From Massariosphaeria phaeospora (Eukaryota; Ascomycota; Dothideomycetes; Pleosporales), in NCBI GenBank assembly GCA_011032825.1, contig JAADJZ010000003.1, positions 434,001 to 498,000 of the forward strand: 64,000 nt of DNA, read 5' to 3'. Shown in pieces: positions 43,858 through 54,937 of this stretch (positions are counted from its first letter, which is position 1; every line of letters begins with the position of its first letter). The notes under the pieces are model-generated. The model searched no databases. It was given only the letters and a program-made list of their open reading frames with translations, and was not told the origin of the DNA. Both the position numbers and the translations under genes were made by a program.

Positions 43858-46409
43858 TCAGAACTCGCCGCCCATGTCGAAAGCCCAGAAATCCGGAAAC
43901 GTCCACCCCGACATGTCGACCTGCATGTCGTGCATGCCATCCCACGATCCCGGCGCAGGCATCCCATTCACGTCTTCCATTGCCGGCGGCATGTTCATCG
44001 CGCCATGGCCCGACATCGGCGTCGGCATCGACGACACCCCGCCGGCTCCGTCGAACGAGTGCGATGCCCCGACCGGCACGACAAGGTTCGCCATCTGCGT
44101 CCTGGCGTCCTGGCCGGGTGCATTCGCCGTCGATATGGTGTTCCGCAGCGAGCTGGCAAACGCCGTCCCGGGATCTTTCTGCAGCGCGAGGACGCGGCAA
44201 CACAGGCTGGTGATGCCGGTGACGGCTTTGTAGCAGCGGGCGCGCAGATCGTCTGTGGTGGTGATGGCCGAGATGGACGTCGGGGGCGCGCTGGCCGTGC
44301 TGGTCGGCATGATGTTGATGGAGGCGGACAGCAGGAAGTATTCCATGAAGCCGGTCCCGAGGCGCAGGCACTTGTGCTCGAAGATGGTGCGCGAACGCTC
44401 GATGAGGTCGATGGCCGAGGTGCAGAGCGTGACGGCCATGAAGTTGTTGATGGGCAGCTGCGGAATGCGGAATTCGGGGCCGCGGGGAGACGGGTTCTTC
44501 ATGGGGTTGTTGAGGAGGGGGGCGTCGGAGGGGGCGACTGTGCTGCTGGCTGGCGTGGGTGCTGTGGCAGATGGTTCGATCTGGGGAGGAAAATGGCAGT
44601 TGTGGTACACTACTTGAGCAAGAGTTATTCCGGCCCGCATTACATCGTTTCGGAGGTGGCTTAACAGGAAGATTCCCTTGTTGATCAGTGCATCGTGCAC
44701 GGACAGCATGGCATTGGCCGCGCTGATGCAGGTGGTAAAGGAGTATTGGAATTGCGAATTCTTCGCAGCGAGTTTTGCGTACGGTTGGTGGAGCACGAGC
44801 AGAAATTGCCGAAGCTGAAGATCGAGCAAAGCCGAGGGTATCGCCGAACGCGAGTCTTCCCATGTCGGCAACGATGACAGGAGTGCAGTAAGCTGTGCAT
44901 CGTAGTGCAACACATCGGAGTAGTTCAGCTCGGTCGTCGGGTTGTTCAAAAGCTGCATAAGATGGATCCGAAGCGGCAACGATTTGAGGGTGACGATGAG
45001 GTATGAAGAAGTTGTGAAGTGCTCCATTGGTCGGCCTGCTGGGGCCATTTGCGACTCGGGTGTAAAAGCGTCATCGGGGACATTCGCCGGCGGCCGCACG
45101 TCGAAATGCAGCCCACACAGGGAAGATGGAAGTCCACGGTCGATTGAAGACTGTAGTTCGAGTTCCATCATCGTCACCCAAAGGCGCCTTCGCATCTCTT
45201 GTTCGTATTCTGTGATTCTTCCCCAAGACAGTAGGGCGGGGTCTCGATGTAGACCAGAAGCCATCGCGAGCCGGACCACATCTCCTGCGGTTGTCCAATC
45301 CTGTTTTAGCTGCAAACAGTTGAGCCTCTTGGCTAGTAGTGACAGACAATGGATTTGGAAGACATGTAGGGTGAGCTTCTTGCGAGACTGGCGGGCGATC
45401 CAAGTATCCATGGCGTCGGTCATCTCCAACGCAGACTCTCTTTCGGCAGAGCTATCGCCTACAAACTCGTTGATTGGGTCAGTGTGCAGGCATTTGGTTG
45501 TAGCAATCATCAAGACTAAGATGGCAGCGAAGCCCGCCGAGGGCTTCTCATCTTCCGGGCAGTTCCAAAAGGCTTGGAAATCTTTCCAAAAGGTAGGTTC
45601 GTGGAGGATGCGGTAGCTGCACTCGATATGCCGGAAGTACAGTGCGACGTGGGCTTCAACAACACCTTTTTCGGGAACAAGGGCGATGACATCGTCGTCA
45701 CGGCCTTGGCCCTTCCGTTCCTGTGCGAGAGCCTTTCGCCTTTGTCTGAACACCTTGAAGTCATTGCGAATTCGTCCCATGGAGAACTCGTTGGCGATTG
45801 CCTCTCGTATAAAAGCTTGCAGCTCCCCAAACTGGGACGTGTCAGCAGAGACCAGGGACGAGTAATCTAGCCTAAGGATACCTTCGCAATCAGGCTGTAC
45901 GGACTCGTTGTACCGTAGAATTGGATCTTGAAGCCTTTCCCCCGAAACATGGTCTGCTCGAATATTTTCGTTGCGTCTGGCTTGACATCCTCCAAATAAG
46001 ACGGCGCATCCCAGGGATCGCTGGTGGTTTTGTCCCATCTGGCGAACTTCTTTTCCATCATTTCGAGCCGTCGTTCCTGCACTCTGAGCTTCCACGTCAG
46101 CGCCTCTGAGGAAGCGGTTGATGGCAAATGCGCGCCGTTCAGGCCGGACTCTGGGAGTACAAAATGCGAAGCGTGATCCCCGTGGCTGTTCCCATTCATG
46201 TGCAGGTCTTCAAGCAAGCGGGGATCGTAGGAGCACTGGTCGGCGCGTCCCGTCTTCTGGCATCGCCCACATATCGGGTAGACGCGGTCGCATTTCATCT
46301 TCCGGTCGCGACACGCATAACACGAAAGGACCTTCCGTTTCTTGCTGGCGCGCTTCTCGGACGCGGGATCGGGCGAATTATCGCGCGACTCTGCATCTTG
46401 ATTCGACAT
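43858..46409 (-). CDS. Zn2Cys6 fungal transcription factor
   Basis: Exon 1 (46409-45882) and exon 2 (45831-43858), joined over a 50-bp intron, give 833 residues. The Gal4-type binuclear zinc cluster is complete: Cys30, 33, 40, 47, 50 and 59 (CYACRDRKMKC, CGRCQKTGRADQC), preceded by a basic KKRKVL. A coiled segment (LRVQERRLEMMEKKFARW) follows. The central fungal-specific transcription factor domain spans about 240-560 (YFRHIECSYRILHEPTF, AGDVVRLAMASGLHRDP, RRRLWVTMMELELQSSIDRGLP). The C-terminus is Gly/Met/Asp-rich, a possible activation region. It binds DNA in the nucleus, probably at CGG half-sites. Target genes are unknown; no neighbouring cluster points to one. Confidence 0.93.
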
Positions 46410-48940
46410 GGCGGGCAGGTGGGGAGCAAAACCGATGGATAACGGTCGGACAAGGCGGAGATGGGATGGAGATGAGGAGATGCGGGCGCGACGTTGAAAT
46501 AGAGCGGACCGCGTCTTGCCGGAAATGAGCCTTAGTCAGCCGAAGGATCCAACGAGAACGAGTTTAGGGCGCGTTGTACATCGAGTTTTTGAGCCAACGA
46601 GAAGACGGCAGCAGCGTCTTTTGTTTTTGTACAATCGTACGACGGGGCCCTGGGTCGGTCTTAGGCTAGATTGTTCCAAGGGTAGATGTTGCGGACGGCT
46701 TAATACACAATACCAATGCCTTGTGCCCTCAACACTACATATTGGATTGCAGAATAGGGGATAGCAACTTGGAAATACGTAGTTTAGAGTTTTTGGCATG
46801 ATGCCTCACGTAGTGGTAGATTCCGGAGCCATTCGGGATGAAAGCCCACGTGATGATGCTTACATAATCATCCGCGCACGTCACAGTCGGGCGCGTCCAC
46901 GGGTTCGTCTCTCCACCACCAAACTCATCAAAAGTCATCACTTTTGTTCCGATTTTCCTAAGCGCTGGTCTAGTATGCTCAACCGAACATCTTTCTTGTA
47001 ACCCTTCGCCTCTCGAGCTCGCATCGTCACCCAGGGCTTTAAACCTATTAGGTACCCGCTTTGATCGCTCGAACTGGAGCCGCCTACGATGGTGTAACTA
47101 CCTTTCGAGTTGCAATTGTAGCATGTGCCGCAGACTCCTATCAGACCGGCGAAACTCCACGCTGTGGGTACAAAGTGAGATGGACCCGGCCGTGGGGCTC
47201 CGACCCGGCAAGAACGTTCATATATCCGTCTGCTTCTGTCCACAGTCTACACTCAGTATTTCAAGGTCTAGTATACAAAACTTAATCAGACGCAGTGCTT
47301 TGATGCCTCGACGAGAGGATTGATTTACTACCTCGTTCCACCGCGGGTGATGAACGAAAGCTTGAGGCCACTTAAGATGGGTAGACTTACATGGATAGCA
47401 TGCTCCCACCTCTTCCCTCTGACTGAGAGTAGGAATCCCACCCAGAGCCTGATATCGCCGGAAAGAGACTCGTTTCTGGATACCTCTCTCACGGACAGCG
47501 CGCGACCCTTGGATGCAAACCTTGCACACCACACCACTATCGCAAGATAGAAACGTCAAGACGTGTACCCTGGCGGCGACGGACTGCGACCCTTCTCATC
47601 GACGGGCATATTTATTTGCTGGATAATTCATGTGGTTGATTCCGGAGCTTACCTGTAGCGGCCCATCTGACCCTCGCTTCATAACTCACGCGAGAAAATC
47701 CGATTCGTCGTTGATCACGCTACAACTACAATCTCGTAACATTCAAGCAACGGGTCCCATTTGATGCTCGAACCGCTGGCACATTCTGCGCCCTCGCCCT
47801 CGCCCTCTCTACGTACATTTTTCTACCCAGCTTCCTATCACGGAACATCAACCAATGATTGCAGTTGCACTCTCTTCGTGGCTCTCTCTAGAAAGAAGAA
47901 AGAAGTCCAGGGGCGCCATGTGCAGGAATCACCCCGTCGGGTTGCTGCGGAGTAAGAATGCGGGGAATCCTTGTTTCCCCGCAAAATGATGGGCCTAGGC
48001 TAAGTCAACCACATCCAATCCAGATTTGACCTACGGACATTGCCGATATCTTGTTCACTCGTTCTTCTCCTCACGATGCAATATATTACGATCTAAATTC
48101 GTCAAACTACCAGACCGGAGATGCGTCCGACATGAACATGTATGACACCACGACAGAGACCGCCCAGGTTTCCTGCCATAATAACCAATAGGCTTGACAG
48201 TTACCAGATTTACCGAGCGCGGCAATGCTTTCTTTTACGACGTCGTGCTGACGATAACTAGCTCACCAATGTATAGTGAGAAGAATGACGGACTACGAAA
48301 CGCATGCGAACGGAGACATCCCAAGGCAGCGATGTAGCTACCATTGTCCTTCAAACTACAGATGGAAATAGCAGCACCCACACAAGCAGCTCCTCAAACG
48401 CAGCTGGATCCGTGTCTCACTCGCTCAATGTGTGGCAGCGCTTTTACCTCGAGGACCGACTATTCAACCGACATCCGCCTGTTTCCTAGAGTCCGTCTAC
48501 GGGTATGGATTCGGAATGGCAAGGTTATATATTGGGTCTCGTCTCGTTCACCCCCTCCTACTTCGACACCCTTCATATTGTAGACTTCGACTGCCGAATC
48601 AAGGGCTTGGACACGTCAGGGGTGATGTGAACCCGACTGCATCTTATCAGGTGTTGTCTTACTGTCTAACTTGGCACTTAACTGCTGCCGTTCTTTGTTG
48701 GCTTTGATAGACTTTCCAGATGAAGTCCATGAGTAAGTCCATTGCCTTTCGTCATGTGTGTGGCAGGCCATCATGCTATCCTTCGTCTTACTGGGTGACC
48801 GTCGAGTCCCGTAAGGAGTCCAATTTCTGGACATTTTATACTAACACATTAAGAGCCGAGCGGCATTCCTGATTTGCGAAACCCAGATTCTCCGCATCTC
48901 CAAAGAGATCATTCGCAATTTGGCTCATTGCAAACAGTCA
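46410..48940. other. Intergenic 2.5 kb
   Basis: The left few hundred bases are the promoter of the Zn2Cys6 gene and the right end that of the GH7 gene. Scattered short frames (for example 48304-48489) have no start context, splice sites or family match that I could support. I see no RNA gene or repeat. Confidence 0.4.
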
Positions 48941-48943
48941 CAG

Positions 48944-48949
48944 TATAAA
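48944..48949 (+). promoter_or_regulatory. TATA box of the GH7 gene
   Basis: TATAAA, 86 bp upstream of the ATG at 49035, in ACAGTATAAAACC. The distance is usual for strongly expressed secreted-hydrolase genes of filamentous ascomycetes. Confidence 0.6.
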
Positions 48950-49034
48950 ACCATATATCCTCCAGCTTAAGCTTCCTTTTTCGCCATGAGCTGCACGCGC
49001 AACTTTCTCCAGCTTGAGCCGACCATATTTCACC

Positions 49035-50546
49035 ATGTACCGAACACTCACACTCGCCGCCTCGCTGCTCGCTGTAGCGCAAGGCCAACTGGTTGGCACG
49101 GAGCAGACCGAAACTCATCCGGGAATGACATGGCAGCAGTGCAGTGCCAAGGGGAGCTGCACGAACAAGAATGGAAAGATTGTCATTGACTCTAATTGGC
49201 GCTGGTTGCATGTCAAGGGCGGGTAAGCACATGGATACCTTGACGTCCACATGTCATATGTCAACGTGCTAAACTCTTTCTAGGTACGCCAACTGTTACA
49301 CCGGTAACGAGTGGAACACTACCGCCTGCCCTGACAACAAAGCATGTGCAGCAAACTGTGCACTCGATGGCGCGGACTACAAGAGCACATATGGCATTAC
49401 TGCAAGTGGCAATTCGCTTCAATTGAAGTTTGTCACTAAGGGATCCTACTCCACCAATATCGGGTCACGTACCTATTTGATGAAGGATGACACAACGTAT
49501 GAAATGTTCAAGCTAGCCCCGAACAACGAGTTCACTTTCGACGTGGACCTGTCCAACCTCCCCTGCGGACTAAACGGGGCACTGTACTTCGTGTCCATGG
49601 ACTCAGATGGCGGACTGAAGAAGTACTCGACTAACAAGGCCGGTGCCAAATTTGGGACAGGATATTGCGACGCTCAATGTCCCCGTGATCTCAAATTCAT
49701 CAACGGAGAGGTAAGTCATGAATCTTTGATCACAAGCATGGGCTGACCCACCCTAAAGGGCAATGTTGAAGGCTGGACCGGCTCGGCTAACGACGCCAAT
49801 GCCGGGGTCGGTGGCCACGGCTCCTGCTGTGCTGAAATGGACATCTGGGAGGTAAGATAGTCGTATTCACGATACGACAGACCTGACAATACCAGGCCAA
49901 CTCGGTCTCCACCGCCGTAACCCCCCACTCCTGCTCCACCATCGAGCAATCGCGCTGCGACGGCGACAAGTGCGGCGGCACCTACTCGGCCGACCGCTAC
50001 GCCGGCGTGTGCGACCCGGATGGCTGCGACTTCAACTCGTACCGCATGGGCGACAAGACCTTCTACGGCAAAGGCAAAACGGTCGACACATCGAAGAAAT
50101 TCACCGTGGTCACGCAGTTCGTCGGCACCGGCGACGCCCTGGAAATCAAGCGCTTCTACGTGCAGAACAACAAGGTCATCGCCAACTCGGCCTCGCAGAT
50201 CGCCGGCGTCCCCGGCAACAGCATCACGACGGCCTTCTGCGACGCGCAGAAGAAGGCGTTTGGCGACGTCTACACGTACAAGGACAAGGGCGGCACGGCC
50301 AACATGGCGCGCGCGCTGGAGAACGGCATGGTGCTGGTGATGAGTCTGTGGGACGACCATTATTCGAATATGCTGTGGCTGGATAGCAGTTATCCGACGG
50401 ACAAGGATGCCGCGACGCCGGGGGTGGCGAGGGGCGAGTGCGACGTTGGGAGTGGGGCGCCGGCGGATGTGGAGAGCAAGAATGCGGATGCGAGTGTGAC
50501 GTTTAGCGCGATTCGGTCGGGGCCGTTGAATTCGACGTTTGGGTAG
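49035..50546 (+). CDS. Secreted GH7 cellobiohydrolase without cellulose-binding module
   Basis: Four exons (49035-49222, 49284-49710, 49759-49851, 49896-50546), introns 61, 48 and 44 bp, 452 residues. A signal peptide ([17 protein letters not shown]) is followed at once by [19 protein letters not shown], the start of mature GH7 enzymes. The catalytic motif EMDIWE (about 231-236) carries the nucleophile and acid/base glutamates of this retaining family. The many conserved cysteines ([43 protein letters not shown]) and [13 protein letters not shown] are present. The protein stops right after LNSTFG, so there is no linker or CBM1. It would release cellobiose from cellulose chain ends outside the cell. 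Expression is expected to be cellulose-induced and glucose-repressed in such fungi. Confidence 0.97.
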
Positions 50547-51692
50547 GGGGACGGAGGATTCTCATCTGGAAGGGAACGCGGAGAGTGAGACCCAGACATG
50601 CTACGCGTACCTGATGAGAGTGTATACAGACAGCTCAACAACGCAGGCTTTGCGGTATTTGGAGCTGTCATCTTTGTAAATACAGTTCATATTTCTGTAC
50701 GCTTGATACAGGTATGGATAAAAGTTTGCGCGAATGCTCAAGGGGAACCTCATTTGTATTCAGTGGAAGCTGAATGGGTGGCCATTTTGTGGGATACAGG
50801 TATGTATGTAGCTTGCAGGATAAGTAATAGCTTCTTTCGTAGAAACCGTGCGTATGAGAGGGGATAGGGCGAGAGGCGGGTGGGCATGGAAGGCACATGT
50901 ATATATGCATGGAAATGGGTTTTGCGTGTGTGTTGTGTGCTGCCGAATCGAACCCAAGTCCGTACGTAGCACACGGCACAAACCGCGCAATCTCAACAAG
51001 CTCGCGGAAGGTACACCCTGAGACGAAGAAAAAGTAAACGTTCCTACGCAGCTCAGCTCAGCTCAGCGAGTCTTCTCAACCTCGCAAACCACAGCTCTAC
51101 CCCGTACCTCCTCACCCCCCAACCCACAAAACCCGCTCCCCAGCGCCCGCCACACGCCCGCACCAAACAAACAGACGCAGTCAAAACGCCCAGTTCAGTT
51201 CAGTTCAGTTCAGTTCATATCGTCCAGCACACACGACGACCCATCACGCCATCCATCCATTATCCGCTTAGGCGTCTGAGTCTAGGTCTAGGTCCGGGTC
51301 TGGCACTTCCACTCGACTTGACTCGCCTTGCGTCACAGACGCAAACTCACGCAGCGCCCATAAGGCACAGATACAGTAGAGTAGAGTAAAGATCGATCGA
51401 TCGATCGATTGGCTGACTGCAGTTGAGCAAGCCGCATTAAGCTTTGACATTGAGCCGAAATAGATAATGGCATGCGGTGTAGCGGGTGCAGTGCGATGGC
51501 TCAGAGGAACGAAATGCCCATGGAAATATCGCCTAGAGTGAACTAGATATGCAAATCCCCTTATATGCGATGCTGCGATACCAAGCCCAGCCCAGCCTAA
51601 GTGGATATCGCGATGTTTACCTTGATATCAAGGCCCCGAAAAAGCACATTATCTGCGACTACACTCCACCGCATAGCCCAGCTCACCTCACC
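50547..51692. other. Intergenic 1.1 kb with microsatellites
   Basis: Convergent gap between the GH7 gene and the chromodomain gene. It holds short tandem runs: GCTCA (about 51051-51067), CAGTT five times (51191-51215) and GATC about four and a half times (51391-51409). No gene seen. Confidence 0.6.
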
Positions 51693-53266
51693 TCACCGCA
51701 CAGCCCGCTTACCCTTCCTCTTCCGCACCCTCTCCTTATACTCCGTCACCGCCTCAACCGCGCCCTCAAGATCCGCCTCGGGCAGCCAGTCACTCGCATC
51801 CTCATAGCCTTCCCATTTAACGAGGTACCACTTGACGCCCTTGTCGTAGTAGTGGTCGAGGATGGACTCGACGACGTATTCCTGGGCGTCGTCGTCGTCT
51901 TCAGGCTCGGATTCAGGTTCGGATGCTGGGTTGGCGCCGTTGCGGTGGGTGGTGGGAGAGACGGGGGCGTTGGTGTCCATGGCGTCGGTGTCGGGGGCGT
52001 GCGCAAAGGTGGAGGCCGAGGAGGTAGAATGGGCAGGCGCGGGCGTACGGTGTTGGAGCGGGCCTGTGCTTTCTGTGCGGCGGCGCTTGGCGCGGTGGCG
52101 GCTCTCGTCGTCGTCGTCGTCGTCGGTGTCGGCCTCGAGGGGGTGGGGGCGGCCGTAGAAGCCTTCCTCGACCTGCAGCTGGGCGGCAGCGCTTGACATG
52201 GAAATGCGCTCCTCGGCTGAGTCGGCTGAGTCATCTGATGTGGCGACTTCCACTTGTCTGTGGGCGAGCGTGGCGATGGAGGGGCGGTGCGGGACTGCGA
52301 CTGCGACGGGCGAGGCCGGGAGAGCACTGTTGGCGACGAAGGACGAGCGCGCGAGATCGGGCGACGGCTGGCTGGGGAACTCGGCCAGCTCGTCGTCGTC
52401 GTCGGACTCGGACTCGGACTCGGACTCGGGAATGATGGGCTGTAGTTCGTCTTCGTCGTCGCGGTCCGGCGCATCGCCTTCTTCGGCTTCGTCAACCTCC
52501 ACGGAATCTTCATCGGGCTGGTGAGCTGGCTGGTCCTCGACGACTGCCCCGAGTCCACCCATTGCGTGCCAGGTTGCCCTGCCCCTGCCGCGCCCGCGCC
52601 CGCGACCGCGACCCCGTCCCCGCGGTCTGCCCCGGGCCCGCACCTCAGCGTCCAAGCCCAAGCCGCTCAGCATGCGGCTGCCCTTGCCGCGGCCCACGCC
52701 CGGCACTCTCCCGTTCTTCTCGAGGCGGCGGCGCGCCAGCTCGTCGGCCTCCACACGCGCTGCCGTCGCCTCGGCCGCGGCCTCGTCTCTGAACTCGGCA
52801 TTCTCAAAGCGCTCGAGCTCGCGGCGCGACACGTAGCTGAGGATGCTGCCCAGGTCGACGCGCACCGTCTCGTCGTCACGTGTGCGCCCGCGCCCGTCGT
52901 CGGCGGCCGGCAGCTGCGCAATGTGCACGTTGTAGTACTGGCGCATGCAGCCGTCGTCAGTCTGGCGGCGGCTGACAATATGCGATTGCGCGTTCGGGAT
53001 GGGGCAGGCGCTGGGCAGGTGGGGCGTGATGGCGGCGGGCGCGCGGCGGATGCGGAACAGGCTCTCGTAGACGGCAGGCGCGGGCGTGTACGTCTCCCAC
53101 TCCCACTGCAGGTGCGATTGTTAGCCGTGCCAGCCGTGCCAGCCGTGCCAGCCGTGCCTGCCTCCCTCGGGCTCTGAGTCACACGTACAATCTGCGTCTT
53201 CGCGCCTCGCGGCCGGCCGGCGCGCCCTCGCCCTCGACCGCGTGCACGGCTTCCTCTCACGGACAT
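51693..53266 (-). CDS. AT-hook and chromodomain protein
   Basis: Exon 1 (53266-53189) and exon 2 (53105-51693), joined over an 83-bp intron, give 496 residues. Exon 1 encodes MSVRGSRARGRGRGRAGRPRG broken only by length, an RGR/AT-hook-like DNA-binding start. After a conserved-looking block (WEWETYTPAPAVYESLFRI, MRQYYNVHIAQLP) comes a second RGR-rich tract near 183-201, then a long acidic Ser/Asp/Glu region. The C-terminus is a chromodomain (about 435-485): EYVVESILDH, GVKWYLVKWEGY, DWLPEADL, with the aromatic cage residues Tyr/Trp/Trp in place. Chromodomains read methylated lysine on histones; together with AT-hooks this implies a chromatin reader in the nucleus. The intron contains a 10-bp tandem repeat, CCAGCCGTGC. 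Confidence 0.88.
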
Positions 53267-53893
53267 TTGCTGGCGGTGGCAAGGTGGCGCCGCGATGGTC
53301 GGGCGCTGGGCGGCAACAGTGCACAGGGTCGGGCGGGTCGCAGGAAAGGCAGCGCGGGGCGCGTCATGGTGAAGAAACGGCGCGTGCTGGCGGAGAAGCA
53401 GTGAATGCGCAAAAAGGCGTGAAGTCGAGGTGTGCTTATGTCAGCTTCGCCTATCTATGCCTTAGTGCGCACCCCATCCACCCCATCCATCCCATTGTCC
53501 CGACCCACGCAAGTCGTCCGATCACTCTACCGACGACAGAACCCTTTTCCGACACCACTCTGTGCTTTGATTTTGATACCTCCTCCCCCCCCCAAGCCGT
53601 TATTACATTATTACTATCCTAGAATTCGTATTAACTATTCTTCCCTCAGCAACCCGCCAGGCCTCCCTCCAAGAATTCGACGTCCAGACCGATTGCACCT
53701 AGCAGAATTCATCGCCGACGACTGAAGAACACCTCGGGCGATCCTGTTGCCAGCCTGCGAGTTTTTAGCGCCCAGTAGATAGTGTACCTCTACAGTTATA
53801 AAGCCCTATTGTCTCTAGTTTGGTAGGTATTGTAGGTGGTGTGCCATTTCCTTACTTTCCTCAGCACAGCTATGCACCCGAAATTCCAATTTC
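53267..53893. other. Promoter-side spacer
   Basis: Upstream of the chromodomain gene and downstream of the next minus-strand gene. Contains short CCATCCACCC runs near 53472 and a C-run at 53587. No gene seen. Confidence 0.4.
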
Positions 53894-54937
53894 CTATTTC
53901 CAGAACAACTCCAGCTTCCGGAGCCGCGACGCGTCAAAGGATCCGGAATCGACCAAGACGGGCTCGATGTACTCGGGGGGCTCGTTGTCGAAGGGCACGC
54001 GCGGTGTTTTCGGCGGATAACCCATGTTAGGCGCAAGAACCCGTTCGCCATGCGGGTAGACATGCGCAAGCCGGCGCGATTCTTCTTCGCTCGGACCGTG
54101 CTCGACCGGCACCTTCATCTTGGTGTAGGCGGGTGCCGTGGCCTTGCAGCGTACAGGCTCCCCGCCGACAAATTTCCCTTGAAGGAGGGACCCCGATGCC
54201 TGATCTGTGCCGCTATATCCCCTTGGGTCGTTCAACGGGAGCTTCAAAGGTCTGTTAGTCAAGGCACATTTGGCTTCACCCGGTATACGTACATGAACCG
54301 GCTCTGGTCTCGGCGTGATGCGATGACCCAGCCTCTCTAGGATCAAGCGCAAGCCTCTATCGCTGTACACAATCCCGTTGTAGCCACCATCTGCCAGAAG
54401 CTGCACATACTTGGCCTCAAGGGAATCTAGGGACTGCCCCTTGAGCTGCCCTGCCCGGAACACGTAACTCGGCCATGGGTACTCCTGGAAAAGGACCGCC
54501 GCCCGTTTCCCATGGATGTCTGGGAAGTGGAACGGTTCACCGAGTCGGCCTCCAATCTGGGTTGATGCGCGTAGGCGGAAGAGGAGTCCATCAGCCCCTG
54601 GTGCGCCTGGTACTATCGCGCTTGGGGGCAACGGCAAGGCCTTAACCCCTGGTGCGCCTGGGACTATCGCGCTCGGGGGCAACGGCAAGACCTTAACCCC
54701 TGGTGGCGTCTGCTCCAGCTTCGGCGACCGAGACCCAGCGTCGGCAGGTGCCGGGGCCCGGTCGAGATTGCACGGTTGTCCATGTAGAGCTGAGGTTTCC
54801 GACGGATAGTATAGCGGCGGCTCAGTGGGGTCCGGGGCGCGCCCACGTCCCTGCTGCCATTCCTCGAAACTCTTGGAGTAGATGGCGTTGTCGTCTGGTC
54901 CAGGTGCAGGCCTGTGATTCGATGCGTGGTTCACCAT
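53894..54937 (-). CDS. Hypothetical Pro-rich protein with a 17-residue tandem repeat
   Basis: One 347-residue open frame with ATG at 54937. Two perfect-register repeats, GVKVLPLPPSAIVPGAP and GVKALPLPPSAIVPGAP (51-bp units at 54600-54650 and 54651-54701), sit after a disordered N-terminus. A compact-looking region follows (EPFHFPDIHGKRAAVLFQEY, LADGGYNGIVYSDRGLRLIL). An intron-like segment at 54252-54292 (GTACGT donor, GACTAAC branch, CAG acceptor, 41 bp) would, if spliced, end the protein after only 15 more residues. The unspliced tail (VPVEHGPSEEESRRLAHVYP, RVPFDNEPPEYIEPVL) looks genuinely coding, so I prefer the long form. No family recognised. Confidence 0.6.
   Translation of the reverse strand: MVNHASNHRPAPGPDDNAIYSKSFEEWQQGRGRAPDPTEPPLYYPSETSALHGQPCNLDRAPAPADAGSRSPKLEQTPPGVKVLPLPPSAIVPGAPGVKALPLPPSAIVPGAPGADGLLFRLRASTQIGGRLGEPFHFPDIHGKRAAVLFQEYPWPSYVFRAGQLKGQSLDSLEAKYVQLLADGGYNGIVYSDRGLRLILERLGHRITPRPEPVHVRIPGEAKCALTNRPLKLPLNDPRGYSGTDQASGSLLQGKFVGGEPVRCKATAPAYTKMKVPVEHGPSEEESRRLAHVYPHGERVLAPNMGYPPKTPRVPFDNEPPEYIEPVLVDSGSFDASRLRKLELFWK

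Noticed and set aside
43654..44664. Long plus-strand frame antisense to the Zn2Cys6 gene
   Set aside because: It mirrors high-GC coding DNA of the minus-strand gene, is very Arg/His-rich and has no domain; the minus-strand protein is unambiguous.
31017..46409. Secondary-metabolite cluster formed by the reductase, MFS gene and Zn2Cys6 regulator
   Set aside because: No core synthase is present, the genes are far apart with an F-box gene and repeats between, and the MFS gene is dead.
51746..53177. Several long frames on both strands overlapping the chromodomain gene
   Set aside because: Low-complexity Pro/Thr/Ser or Arg translations caused by GC-rich acidic codon runs; only the frame with the chromodomain and AT-hook is biologically sensible.
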